From Acidobacteriota bacterium (GTDB lineage Bacteria; Acidobacteriota; Polarisedimenticolia; Gp22-AA2), in the NCBI GenBank assembly GCA_016202915.1, contig JACQNT010000175.1, positions 1 to 10,179 on the forward strand: a stretch of 10,179 nucleotides of DNA, given 5' to 3'. This document shows positions 1 to 6,002 of this stretch, in pieces. Within the stretch, counting starts at the first letter, position 1, and each line of letters begins with the position of its first letter. The notes under the pieces were generated by a model. That model ran no database searches. It had not been told where the DNA came from and saw only the letters and a program-made list of their open reading frames with translations. The translations under genes were made by a program, and so were the position numbers.

Positions 1-203
1 GAATAGACGACCCGTTTCCCGTCTTTCGACCAGGAGGCGGTGGTGTAGAGAATGGTGCTCGCCGAGAGGCGTGTCCGGGTGCCGCGCGCCGTGTCGTGGA
101 TCCAGAGGTCGCTCACCTCGTTTTCCCTGCCGGAAACGGACACGTACTGGCCGTCCCCGGGCGCAGCTGCCGGCTGGATGACGTACTGCAGGGCCTTCCA
201 TGA
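1..203 (-). pseudogene. Start-less fragment of a PD40/TolB-like beta-propeller protein, runs off left edge
   Basis: The minus strand is open for 67 codons from 203 to the window edge, with a TGA immediately upstream (206-204) and no ATG or convincing alternative start. The translation contains DLWIHDTARGTRTRLS followed by ASWSKDGKRVVYS. This is the typical blade of PD40/TolB-like six-bladed propellers, where an 'SPDGKRIAYS' strand alternates with a 'DIWVYDLARGTRTRLT' strand. Such propellers form the C-terminal half of many acidobacterial Ser/Thr kinases and of periplasmic TolB-like or prolyl-oligopeptidase-like proteins. A propeller needs several hundred residues, and its N-terminal part should lie to the right, where the patatin gene now sits on the other strand. 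No propeller sequence is visible in the other minus frames between 204 and 330. I infer a gene cut by rearrangement near 203. A frameshift further left, or a short gene with a rare start, cannot be excluded. Confidence 0.55.
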
Positions 204-248
204 TCAGATCCGCGACAGGGGCGCGCAACCCGGCTGGAACGCGGCTCG

Positions 249-1583
249 ATGGGGACCGATGTCATCCGTGCGGCACGTCCCATGCTCCCCCGACAGCCCG
301 AACAGGACGCGGTCTTCCGGGTGCTCGCCCTCGATGGCGGCGGCGCCCGGGGTCTGTTCACCGCTTCGTTCCTCGCGACCCTCGAAGATCTCCTCCGGGT
401 CCGGATCGCCGACCAGTTCGACCTGATCGTCGGCACCTCGAGCGGGGCGACGATCGGCCTGGCCCTCGCCTTTGGTCTGCCGGCGCAGCGCGTCCTGGAT
501 CTCTTCCTGGCGCATGGGGAGCGGATCTTCTCGCGGCCCCGCCGGCTCGGGATGCTGCTCCGGCCGAAGTACGACGGTGCCTCCCTGGCCCGGGCGCTCC
601 GCGAGGTGTTCGGCGAAAGGAGGATCAACGAGGTCCTGACGGCGGTCTGCGTCGCGAGCTACGAACTGACGAACTCGTACCCGCGAATCTGGAAGGACGA
701 CCACGCCCCGGACATGCGCTGCGGCGGGGACGAGCCGGCGTGGCGCATCGCCCTGGCCTCGTCCGCGGCGCCGATCTACTTCCCCGGCTCCCGGGTGATC
801 GACGACGACAGCCACGTGGACGGTGGGCTGTTCGCCAACAACCCGATCCTCATCGGTCTCGCGGAAGCCGTCCGGTACTTCGACCGGCCCCTCGACCGGA
901 TCCGCATCCTCTCGGTGGGGACGGGCGAGCGGGCGGAGCGGATCCCGCACGACCGGGCCCGGCGCATGGGCGTCTGGGGATGGAAGACCCTGCTGTACGA
1001 GCACATGCTGATCGCCCAGGCCCGCATCGCCCACGAGGTCGCGCGACGGCTGCTGAGCCCGGGACAGTACGAACGGGTCAACGTTCCCCTCGAGCACCGC
1101 TACCCGATCGACGACTTCGAAGCCGCGCGGGTCCTCGTCGAGCCGGGGGCGCAGGCGGCCCGGACCCGGCTCTCGGACCTGAAGCACCGCTTCCTGTTCG
1201 GCCTGGGCGACGACGGGCCGGGAGCAGAAGAGGAGCGTCGCGGCCGCCGCCCGCCGGGACGACGCCGGGGTGAAACTCCACCGGCTCGGGCTGTAGCAGC
1301 GCCTGCCACATCCTCCGCCACGTTGAGCCACCCGCTCATCAGGCGCTTGATCTGCGTCTGGTACCGGACCCCCCCCGAACCTGCTGTTGAAGGCGTCCAG
1401 AAGCGCTTGAGGGGCTTTGCCCCGATGTCCTCCAGGCCCTGTGGCCTGCCGCTCTCGGCCAGAAGGTACGGATCCGGTGCATCGCGCAGTCATGGGAGTT
1501 CGACTGCTGCGCCAGCAGCTACTACGATGCGTGGGGCGCACAGCCGGGCGACGACGGGTGGTGGGTGGACGCCATCGAGCTGA
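249..1583 (+). CDS. Patatin-like phospholipase, CapV-like, with aberrant C-terminal extension
   Basis: This is a lipid acyl hydrolase with a Ser-Asp dyad. The N-terminal half carries the complete patatin signature: the oxyanion-hole glycine loop DGGGARG (residues 29-35), the nucleophile elbow GTSSG (62-66, Ser64) and the catalytic DGG (191-193, Asp191). The stretches FRVLALDGGGARGLF and DQFDLIVGTSSGA resemble CapV-type patatins, the phospholipase effectors of CBASS anti-phage systems. No CD-NTase or other CBASS gene is in the window, so a defence role is only a possibility. There is no signal peptide or membrane segment. Patatin-like sequence ends near residue 325 (HRFLFGLGD). The remaining ~120 residues are low-complexity Arg/Pro/Ala/Ser sequence that overlaps a different gene remnant in another frame, so the native stop was probably lost. 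A TGA one frame away at 1271-1273 would give a more usual ~341 aa. The start is uncertain: ATG 249 and in-frame ATG 282 both lack a good Shine-Dalgarno sequence. Confidence 0.85.
   Translation: MGTDVIRAARPMLPRQPEQDAVFRVLALDGGGARGLFTASFLATLEDLLRVRIADQFDLIVGTSSGATIGLALAFGLPAQRVLDLFLAHGERIFSRPRRLGMLLRPKYDGASLARALREVFGERRINEVLTAVCVASYELTNSYPRIWKDDHAPDMRCGGDEPAWRIALASSAAPIYFPGSRVIDDDSHVDGGLFANNPILIGLAEAVRYFDRPLDRIRILSVGTGERAERIPHDRARRMGVWGWKTLLYEHMLIAQARIAHEVARRLLSPGQYERVNVPLEHRYPIDDFEAARVLVEPGAQAARTRLSDLKHRFLFGLGDDGPGAEEERRGRRPPGRRRGETPPARAVAAPATSSATLSHPLIRRLICVWYRTPPEPAVEGVQKRLRGFAPMSSRPCGLPLSARRYGSGASRSHGSSTAAPAATTMRGAHSRATTGGGWTPSS
1325..1357. repeat. Direct repeat copy A (33 nt, pairs with 2501-2533)
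   Basis: This copy matches 2501-2533 at 29 of 33 positions, in the same orientation and 1176 nt away. It shares the uninterrupted core AGGCGCTTGATCTGCGT (1341-1357). Weaker similarity continues leftward to about 1313. On the minus strand it reads TQIKRLMSGWLNVAE, against TQIKRLMGEWLGAAE for copy B. The flanking similarity follows the same codon phase, which suggests both derive from one protein-coding family rather than from a non-coding element. I do not recognise the protein. Confidence 0.8.
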
Positions 1584-1681
1584 CAGGTGCCCTGCAGACG
1601 CAGTCGACGCCGCTCGCCGACACCGGACCGCCCGGCGGGGCGGTCTGCTCCGGAAAGGCAGGTCGCGCGCCGCGACCGTAA
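1391..1681 (+). pseudogene. Start-less C-terminal fragment of a secreted protein
   Basis: This is an open frame of 96 codons plus TAA (1679-1681), preceded by a TGA at 1388-1390 and containing no usable start codon. The middle of the frame is strikingly protein-like: GQKVRIRCIAQSWEFDCC, then SSYYDAWGAQPGDDGWWVD, then AIELTGALQTQSTPLADTG. The pattern 'AGQ-VRIRF...GDDGWWVDAIEL' is the final strands of a jelly-roll or MAM-like domain as found near the C-terminus of large secreted bacterial proteins (compare 'GWYIDDVRV' in extracellular peptidases). A normal protein of this type is several hundred residues, so only its tail survives here. The left part (1391-1425) is not convincing, so the true breakpoint may lie inside it. 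It overlaps the run-on tail of the patatin frame, which ends at 1583. The assignment to an exported parent protein is inference from sequence style. Confidence 0.5.
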
Positions 1682-1742
1682 GATTGCGGAGACTGCCGGG
1701 GGGACCGTCGGGGCCGTGCCAGGCGGGCAGCGATAGGGCCGG

Positions 1743-2324
1743 TCAGGAACCGCTGCGCTGGAAACGGAAGATCTCGCTTCCCTCCTTGCCGTGCTCCATC
1801 CAGGTCCATTCCTGCGTGAAGTGGTCCCTGTCAGGAAACGACAGGACCAGGCGATGCATGTGCCCGATGGCCGGCGAATCCAGGTTGGTGGCATCCACGA
1901 AGTCGAACTCCAGACGGCCCGGATCGCCGCCGGTACGGGCCCGCATGCGCGGCTGGTTGTTGGCGGCACAGTAGTGGGTCATCATCAGCCCGCCGCGATC
2001 GGGGCAGTAGACCGACACCATGTCCGTCGCGTCCGGGGTCCGGAGCGTTTCCTCGACGCAGGTGCCGTTCGAGATCGTGCGGAAGGACACCAGCACCGGC
2101 TGGCCTGTGGCCGTCTTCCCCTCCCACTCGCCGGCAAGCGACTTCACCATCTGGAGGGCGGCGTCGGCGGACGGCGCGTTCTTCACGACCTGCTCCAGGT
2201 TGGCCTGCGCGGCCGCCGGCTTCTGGCTGGCTTCCGTAGCGCCGCCGGTCGGAGGGGAGCCGGCGCTTACGGTGGCCACGGTGATAAAGACGCACGCGAG
2301 ACTGACGCCAGGCGTGTGATGCAT
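1743..2324 (-). CDS. Small exported protein of unknown function (DUF1579-like style)
   Basis: The product is a 193-residue protein starting at ATG 2324-2322. That start is favoured over in-frame upstream ATGs because an AGGAGG Shine-Dalgarno lies 4 nt before it (2329-2334) and because a signal peptide follows directly. A short positively charged/His N-end and a hydrophobic stretch (about residues 7-19) lead to a probable signal peptidase I site after Ala21 (VSA-GS). The Cys at residue 11 does not form a lipobox. The mature part begins with a flexible Pro/Ala/Gln linker. It then has a compact beta-rich domain with KSLAGEWEGKT (about residues 65-75), MVSVYC, MMTHYCAANNQPRMRA and HFTQEWTWMEHG. 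This pattern is common in secreted hypothetical proteins of Acidobacteria and resembles lipocalin-like or DUF1579 folds that begin with 'L-GEWEG'. The substrate or function is unknown. It is transcribed toward the secreted-protein remnant and away from the oxidoreductase operon. Confidence 0.85.
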   Translation of the reverse strand: MHHTPGVSLACVFITVATVSAGSPPTGGATEASQKPAAAQANLEQVVKNAPSADAALQMVKSLAGEWEGKTATGQPVLVSFRTISNGTCVEETLRTPDATDMVSVYCPDRGGLMMTHYCAANNQPRMRARTGGDPGRLEFDFVDATNLDSPAIGHMHRLVLSFPDRDHFTQEWTWMEHGKEGSEIFRFQRSGS

Positions 2325-2373
2325 CGTTCCTCCTTGGCACACCGTGCGTGGGGGCGCCCGATGTTGGTCCGGT

Positions 2374-2379
2374 ATCATA
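2374..2379 (-). promoter_or_regulatory. Possible -10 box for the exported-protein gene
   Basis: The minus strand reads TATGAT, about 50 nt upstream of the ATG at 2324, which would give a leader of roughly 40 nt. No good -35 hexamer is present at 16-18 nt spacing, so support is weak. Confidence 0.25.
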
Positions 2380-2500
2380 GCGCGCTTCGGGCCCGCGGGA
2401 TCCAGCGCTGCGCCGGAAGCCACGCCGGCCACCCGGCCGCCCCCCCGTCGGCGTCGCATCATGCGCGCACTCACGGCCGGTCGTCCCTCTCCGCCGCCCC

Positions 2501-2533
2501 GAGCCACTCACCCATGAGGCGCTTGATCTGCGT
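2501..2533. repeat. Direct repeat copy B (33 nt, pairs with 1325-1357)
   Basis: This is the second copy of the 33-nt repeat, with four mismatches to copy A. Of these, one is synonymous and three fall in the two variable codons of the shared minus-strand peptide (SG in A, GE in B). It lies in the intergenic region between the exported-protein gene and the oxidoreductase operon, 38 nt left of the TATAAT box. Confidence 0.8.
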
Positions 2534-2571
2534 AAAGACGGGCAGACACCCCCCTCCCACCCCGACAGTCG

Positions 2572-2577
2572 TATAAT
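2572..2577 (+). promoter_or_regulatory. Candidate -10 box for the oxidoreductase operon
   Basis: A perfect TATAAT stands in an otherwise very GC-rich region, 108 nt before the ATG at 2686. The -35 window (about 2548-2555) is a C-rich run with no TTGACA-like hexamer, so the promoter would depend on an activator or on the -10 alone. The match could be chance, but AT-rich hexamers are rare in this window. Confidence 0.35.
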
Positions 2578-2629
2578 CCGTACCAACGCCCGGGGGTCCA
2601 GTGGCCGGCGAGCCTGGATGCCGGGCGCA

Positions 2630-2653
2630 GCTCCGGGGGACCGGTTCCGGAGC
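2630..2653 (+). other. Hairpin in the leader of the oxidoreductase operon
   Basis: GCTCCGG (2630-2636) and CCGGAGC (2647-2653) form a perfect 7-bp stem with a 10-nt loop. It sits between the TATAAT box and the start codon, 32 nt before the ATG. No T-run follows, so it is not a standard terminator. It could be a leader structure, or simply a result of high GC content. Confidence 0.3.
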
Positions 2654-2685
2654 CGGGTCTGCGATGGCCCGCGGCAAGGTCGGGC

Positions 2686-4662
2686 ATGAATGAGATAACG
2701 GTCGGCATTGGAGGCGCGGCGGGCGACGGCCTGGACAAGACCGGGGATACCCTGGCCAAGACCGCTGCCCGGCTGGGGCTCCACGTCTGCGCCTACAACA
2801 GCTACCAGTCGGTCATCCGCGGCGGCCACATCTGGCTGCGGGTGCGCCTGGGCGAGCAACCGCTCCACTCGCACGGCGACCATCTCAACGCCTTGATCGC
2901 GCTCAACCAGGACTCGATCGAGCGTCACGCCCCCGAGATCGAGGCGGGGGGACTGCTGCTCTACAACGCCGACAGGCTCCGCCTGGACCTGGGCCTGCGC
3001 GAGCAGGTCCGATCCGTCCCTCTGCCGGTGGCCGAGCTCACCCGAACCCTGGGGCGCGTCCAGCCGATCATGCAGAACACCGTGGCCCTCGGTGCCCTGT
3101 TCTCCCTGATCGGACTGGAGTTCGATGTGGCGGCCGGCGTCCTCGCGGACACCTTCCGCCACAAAGGGCAGGGAGTCGTGGACCAGAACGTCGGGCTGCT
3201 CCGCGCCGGCTACGGCTACGTCCGCGAGAAGTTCGCCCCCATCGGCCCCCGGTGGAATTTCACCCGGACCCGCCGGCCGTTCATCACCGGCAACGAAGCG
3301 TTTGCCATCGGGGCGGTCGCCGCCGGCTGCAAGTTCTACTCCGCCTACCCGATGACCCCGGCCTCTTCCATCCTTCACTGGATGGCGGCCCACGGCGAGC
3401 GCTGTGGAATCGTGGTCAAGCAGTGCGAGGATGAGCTGGCGGTGGCCAACATGGCGATCGGCGCGGGGTACGCAGGGGTGCGCGCGATGTGCGCCACCTC
3501 CGGGGGCGGCTTCGCCCTGATGACGGAGGCGGTGGGCATGGCGGGGATGATCGAGGCCCCGGTCGTGATCATCGAAGTGCAGCGCGGCGGTCCATCGACC
3601 GGCATCCCGACCAAGACCGAGCAGGGCGACCTGAACCAGGTCCTGGGCGCCTCCCAGGGCGACTTCCCCCGCATCATCATCGCGCCCGGCGACACCGCGG
3701 ACTGCTTCCGCACGGTCGTGGAGTCCTTCAACCTGGCCGAGAAGTACCAACTCCCCGTGATTGTCATCTCCGATCTGCTGCTCTCGGAGCACCCCCAGAC
3801 CATCGAGCCCGACGACCTCAGCGCCCGGGTGCCCATCGACCGCGGGCAACTCGTCACCGAGTGGAACGGCGACAACGGTCCGTTCAAGCGGTACGCTTTC
3901 ACTCCCTCGGGCATCTCCCCGCGGGCCCTGCCCGGCACGGCCAACGCCGAGCACGTGGCCCCCACCGACGAGCACGACGAGGAGGGCATCCTGATCAGCG
4001 ACGTGTTCGCCAACCAGGCCGTCCGCCGGAAGATTGCCGAGAAGCGAATGAAGAAGCTCGATCTCGCGCTCCAGGAGCTGCCCGCGCCCCGACTCCTGGG
4101 GCCGGCCGACGCCGAGGCCACCCTGGTGGGCTGGGGCTCGACCCGCGGGGTCATCGCCGAAGCCATCCAGCGACTGGCCGCTGCCGGCCTGCGCGCCAAC
4201 CAGCTCCACTTCAAGTACCTGCTTCCCTTCCATGCCCGCGAAGCCGCCGAGATCCTGGCCCGCTGCAGGAGGACGATCGCGATCGAGAACAACTCGACCG
4301 GTCAGTTCGCCCGCTACCTGCGCGGGGAGACGGGCCATGCCGTTTCCGAAAAGATCCTCAAGTACGACGGCGAGCCCTTCGAGCCCCGGCTGATCGCCGA
4401 GCAGGTCAAGGCCATCCTGGAAGGGCGGCCGCGGCGGCTCGATGTCACGGAGGCAGAGGCGCGCGAGATCGCCTATCACTATCTGCGTACCCGCCTGAGC
4501 GAAGAGCTGCGCCCGGGGCGGCTCGAGCGCCTGTCGGGGGACGGCCAGGGCGAGCCGCTGTGGCTGGTGGAGATCATCAACCGCGACTCGGGCCACAAGC
4601 AGGGGGAGCTGCGCATCGGTGCGGAGACCGGCTCGGCCCGCTCCTGGCGGCCGAATGCGTGA
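2686..4662 (+). CDS. korA: 2-oxoacid:ferredoxin oxidoreductase, fused gamma-alpha subunit
   Basis: This is the large subunit of a CoA-dependent 2-oxoacid:ferredoxin oxidoreductase (2-oxoglutarate and/or pyruvate to acyl-CoA, CO2 and reduced ferredoxin), cytoplasmic. The 658-residue length fits the fused gamma-alpha type known from Sulfolobus and mycobacterial KorA. The gamma domain covers about residues 1-190, starting with the glycine-rich IGGAAGDG (8-15) and SVIRGGH. The alpha pyrimidine-binding domain starts near 205 (FITGNEAFAIGAVAAGC) and carries YPMTPASS at 221-228, a variant of the family's YPITPSS motif. It continues through QCEDELAVANMAIGAGYAG, TSGGGFALMTEAVGMAG and GIPTKTEQGDLNQ. 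The C-terminal transketolase-like domain includes GWGSTRG and IENNSTGQFARYLRG. AAGG at 2676-2679 lies 6 nt before the ATG. The beta-subunit gene follows 9 nt downstream, as expected for a heterodimer. Substrate preference cannot be told from sequence alone, so the symbol is provisional. Confidence 0.95.
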   Translation: MNEITVGIGGAAGDGLDKTGDTLAKTAARLGLHVCAYNSYQSVIRGGHIWLRVRLGEQPLHSHGDHLNALIALNQDSIERHAPEIEAGGLLLYNADRLRLDLGLREQVRSVPLPVAELTRTLGRVQPIMQNTVALGALFSLIGLEFDVAAGVLADTFRHKGQGVVDQNVGLLRAGYGYVREKFAPIGPRWNFTRTRRPFITGNEAFAIGAVAAGCKFYSAYPMTPASSILHWMAAHGERCGIVVKQCEDELAVANMAIGAGYAGVRAMCATSGGGFALMTEAVGMAGMIEAPVVIIEVQRGGPSTGIPTKTEQGDLNQVLGASQGDFPRIIIAPGDTADCFRTVVESFNLAEKYQLPVIVISDLLLSEHPQTIEPDDLSARVPIDRGQLVTEWNGDNGPFKRYAFTPSGISPRALPGTANAEHVAPTDEHDEEGILISDVFANQAVRRKIAEKRMKKLDLALQELPAPRLLGPADAEATLVGWGSTRGVIAEAIQRLAAAGLRANQLHFKYLLPFHAREAAEILARCRRTIAIENNSTGQFARYLRGETGHAVSEKILKYDGEPFEPRLIAEQVKAILEGRPRRLDVTEAEAREIAYHYLRTRLSEELRPGRLERLSGDGQGEPLWLVEIINRDSGHKQGELRIGAETGSARSWRPNA

Positions 4663-4671
4663 GGAGGCCCT

Positions 4672-5553
4672 GTGAGCACGATCCTCGAGCTGCCGATTGA
4701 AACCTACGCGGGACCGGTCGAACCGGACTGGTGTCCCGGCTGCGGCGACTTCGGTGTCCTGAAGGCGGTCAAGACGGCGGCCGCCAGGGCGGGCGTCCGG
4801 ACAAAGGACCTGGTCGTGGTCTCGGGGATCGGGTGCTCCTCGAACCTGCCCGGCTACCTGCACGCCTATGGGGTGCATTCCCTGCACGGTCGGGCGGTCG
4901 CGGTGGCCAGCGGGATCAAGCTCGCCAACACCGATCTCAAGGTGGTCATCACCGGCGGCGATGGGGACGGCTACGGCATCGGCATCGGCCATTTCATCCA
5001 CGCCATGCGGCGCAACCTCGACCTCACCTACGTCGTCATGAACAATCAGATCTACGGCCTCACCACCGGTCAGGCTTCGCCCACGACGATGAAGGAGCAC
5101 CGCACCAAGTCGACCCCGCGGGGGAACGTCGAGCTGCCCATCAACCCCATCGCCCTGGCGCTGGTTTCCGGTGCCACCTACGTCGCCCGGGGCTTCTCCG
5201 GAGAGCCCGGCCATATGGCCGGGCTGATCGCCGACGGCATCCAGCACAAAGGGTTTGCTCTGATCGACGTCTTCAGCCCGTGCGTCACCTACAACCACCT
5301 CAACACGTACCCGTGGTTCAAGGAGCGTGTCTACAAGCTTGAGGACCGCCCGGGCCATGACTCCACCCAGGTCGCCGCAGCGCTGGAGAAGTCCTTCGAG
5401 TGGGGTGACCGCATCCCGCTCGGGCTTTTCTACCGGGACGAACAGCCCACCTACGAAGACAGTGAGCCGGCCCTGAAGCAGGGGCCCCTGGTCAACCAGA
5501 AGCTGGAAGTTGACGGATCGCTCTTTCAGAGCTTGATCGAAGAGTTTCTGTAG
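4672..5553 (+). CDS. korB: 2-oxoacid:ferredoxin oxidoreductase, beta subunit
   Basis: This is the thiamine-diphosphate-binding and iron-sulfur subunit, 293 aa, pairing with the upstream gamma-alpha subunit. The start is GTG 4672, set by GAGGAGG (4661-4667) 4 nt upstream. WCPGCGDFG gives Cys21 and Cys24, GIGCSSN gives Cys55 and SPCVTYN gives Cys204. These match the four cysteines that hold the single [4Fe-4S] cluster in Sulfolobus-type enzymes. The ThDP/Mg signature is GGDGDGYGIG (95-104) ending in NNQIYGLTTGQ (Asn124-Asn125). The separate ferredoxin-like delta subunit of four-subunit enzymes is absent, consistent with the two-subunit class that passes electrons directly to a soluble ferredoxin. 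HGRAVAVASGIKLAN and GEPGHMAGLI are further conserved blocks. The upstream stop and this Shine-Dalgarno sequence overlap, so the two subunits are probably translationally coupled. Confidence 0.95.
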   Translation: MSTILELPIETYAGPVEPDWCPGCGDFGVLKAVKTAAARAGVRTKDLVVVSGIGCSSNLPGYLHAYGVHSLHGRAVAVASGIKLANTDLKVVITGGDGDGYGIGIGHFIHAMRRNLDLTYVVMNNQIYGLTTGQASPTTMKEHRTKSTPRGNVELPINPIALALVSGATYVARGFSGEPGHMAGLIADGIQHKGFALIDVFSPCVTYNHLNTYPWFKERVYKLEDRPGHDSTQVAAALEKSFEWGDRIPLGLFYRDEQPTYEDSEPALKQGPLVNQKLEVDGSLFQSLIEEFL

Positions 5554-5561
5554 GAGCCGCA

Positions 5562-5573
5562 GGACGATCGTCC
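5562..5573. repeat. 12-bp perfect palindrome abutting the VOC start codon
   Basis: GGACGATCGTCC is fully self-complementary and ends at the base before the ATG at 5574, in the 20-nt gap after the beta-subunit stop. It occupies the position where a Shine-Dalgarno sequence would lie. The nearest GGAG (5553-5556) is 17 nt from the ATG. It may be an operator, a translation-control element, or chance. Confidence 0.5.
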
Positions 5574-5972
5574 ATGGGCCTCCACCTCCGGCGCCTGGAT
5601 CATTTCGCCATCTACGTGTCGGACCTCACGACCGCGGAGCGGTTCTATACCGAGGTGCTTGGGATGCGGCTTGTCGATCGTCTCGGGGACATGACGTTGG
5701 TGGCATGCGGCGGGACGAACATCGGCCTGATCAGACGGCCCGCGCTGGCGCCTGGAGACCCCAGCATCATCCAGGACCCCCGCGGGCGAGCGCATCACGC
5801 CTTCCTCGTGGAGGCGACGGATTTCCTGGCGGCGCGGAAGGCGCTGGAGGCTGCCGGTATCCGGACACACGGGCCGGTGAACTGGGGGGATCACGAGTGC
5901 TTCTACTTCCTCGATCCCGACGGCAACCTTCTCGAGATCGTGACGCCCCCGGGAAGTGAGCCCCCCGTGTGA
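5574..5972 (+). CDS. VOC-superfamily (glyoxalase/dioxygenase-fold) protein
   Basis: The product is 132 residues, the usual size of a single VOC module made of two beta-alpha-beta-beta-beta units. The first unit opens with LDHFAIYVSDLTTAERFY (residues 8-25) and VLGMRL. The second contains AHHAFLVEATDF and ends with FYFLDPDGNLLEIVTPP. Likely metal ligands are His10, His74 (or 75) and Glu121, the standard VOC set. These families include glyoxalase I, ring-cleaving dioxygenases, methylmalonyl-CoA epimerase and antibiotic-resistance proteins; nothing here selects one. The gene starts 20 nt after the oxidoreductase beta subunit on the same strand and is probably co-transcribed, which suggests a role in handling an oxoacid or aldehyde by-product, but that is inference. 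A clear Shine-Dalgarno sequence is missing at normal spacing. The palindrome GGACGATCGTCC ends at its start codon. Confidence 0.85.
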   Translation: MGLHLRRLDHFAIYVSDLTTAERFYTEVLGMRLVDRLGDMTLVACGGTNIGLIRRPALAPGDPSIIQDPRGRAHHAFLVEATDFLAARKALEAAGIRTHGPVNWGDHECFYFLDPDGNLLEIVTPPGSEPPV

Positions 5973-5988
5973 TGTGTTCCTGACCGAC

Positions 5989-6002
5989 CCCCGACACCGG
6001 GG
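5989..6002 (+). terminator. Weak hairpin after the oxidoreductase-VOC operon
   Basis: CCCCG and CGGGG pair with an ACAC loop, 16 nt beyond the VOC stop. There is no T-tract, so an intrinsic terminator is doubtful. Confidence 0.25.

Larger units (their letters stand above)
2471..2677 (-). other. Small open frame ending in the repeat-B peptide, probable gene remnant
   Basis: This is a 68-codon minus-strand frame whose last 22 residues (VFTQIKRLMGEWLGAAERDD then RP-stop at 2471) match the peptide encoded by repeat copy A. The first 45 residues are Pro/Gly/Arg-rich and lie over the leader of the oxidoreductase operon. They look like non-coding GC-rich sequence read as protein. I see no Shine-Dalgarno sequence before the ATG at 2677. 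The end of the frame may be the true C-terminus of a lost gene; the start is not credible. Confidence 0.25.

Noticed and set aside
200..1273. Plus-strand 357-codon frame overlapping the patatin gene
   Set aside because: It is a frame-shifted shadow of the patatin gene with Arg/Pro-rich sequence. Only its stop at 1271-1273 is of interest, as a possible native end after an indel.
2334..2349. TGGCAC...GTGCG near the exported-protein gene as a possible sigma-54 site
   Set aside because: The spacing between the GG and GC elements is two bases too short, and it points toward no suitable gene start.
1743..2507. Longer version of the exported protein starting at 2507
   Set aside because: The extra 61 N-terminal residues are Arg/Gly-rich and would bury the signal peptide. 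The AGGAGG next to ATG 2324 defines the start.
1831..5358. Very long minus-strand open frame (1175 codons) antisense to the oxidoreductase operon
   Set aside because: It is antisense to two well-conserved genes whose GC-rich codons suppress stops on the opposite strand. Its translation is Arg/Gly/Asp-rich without any recognisable domain, and its end overlaps the exported-protein gene in another frame.
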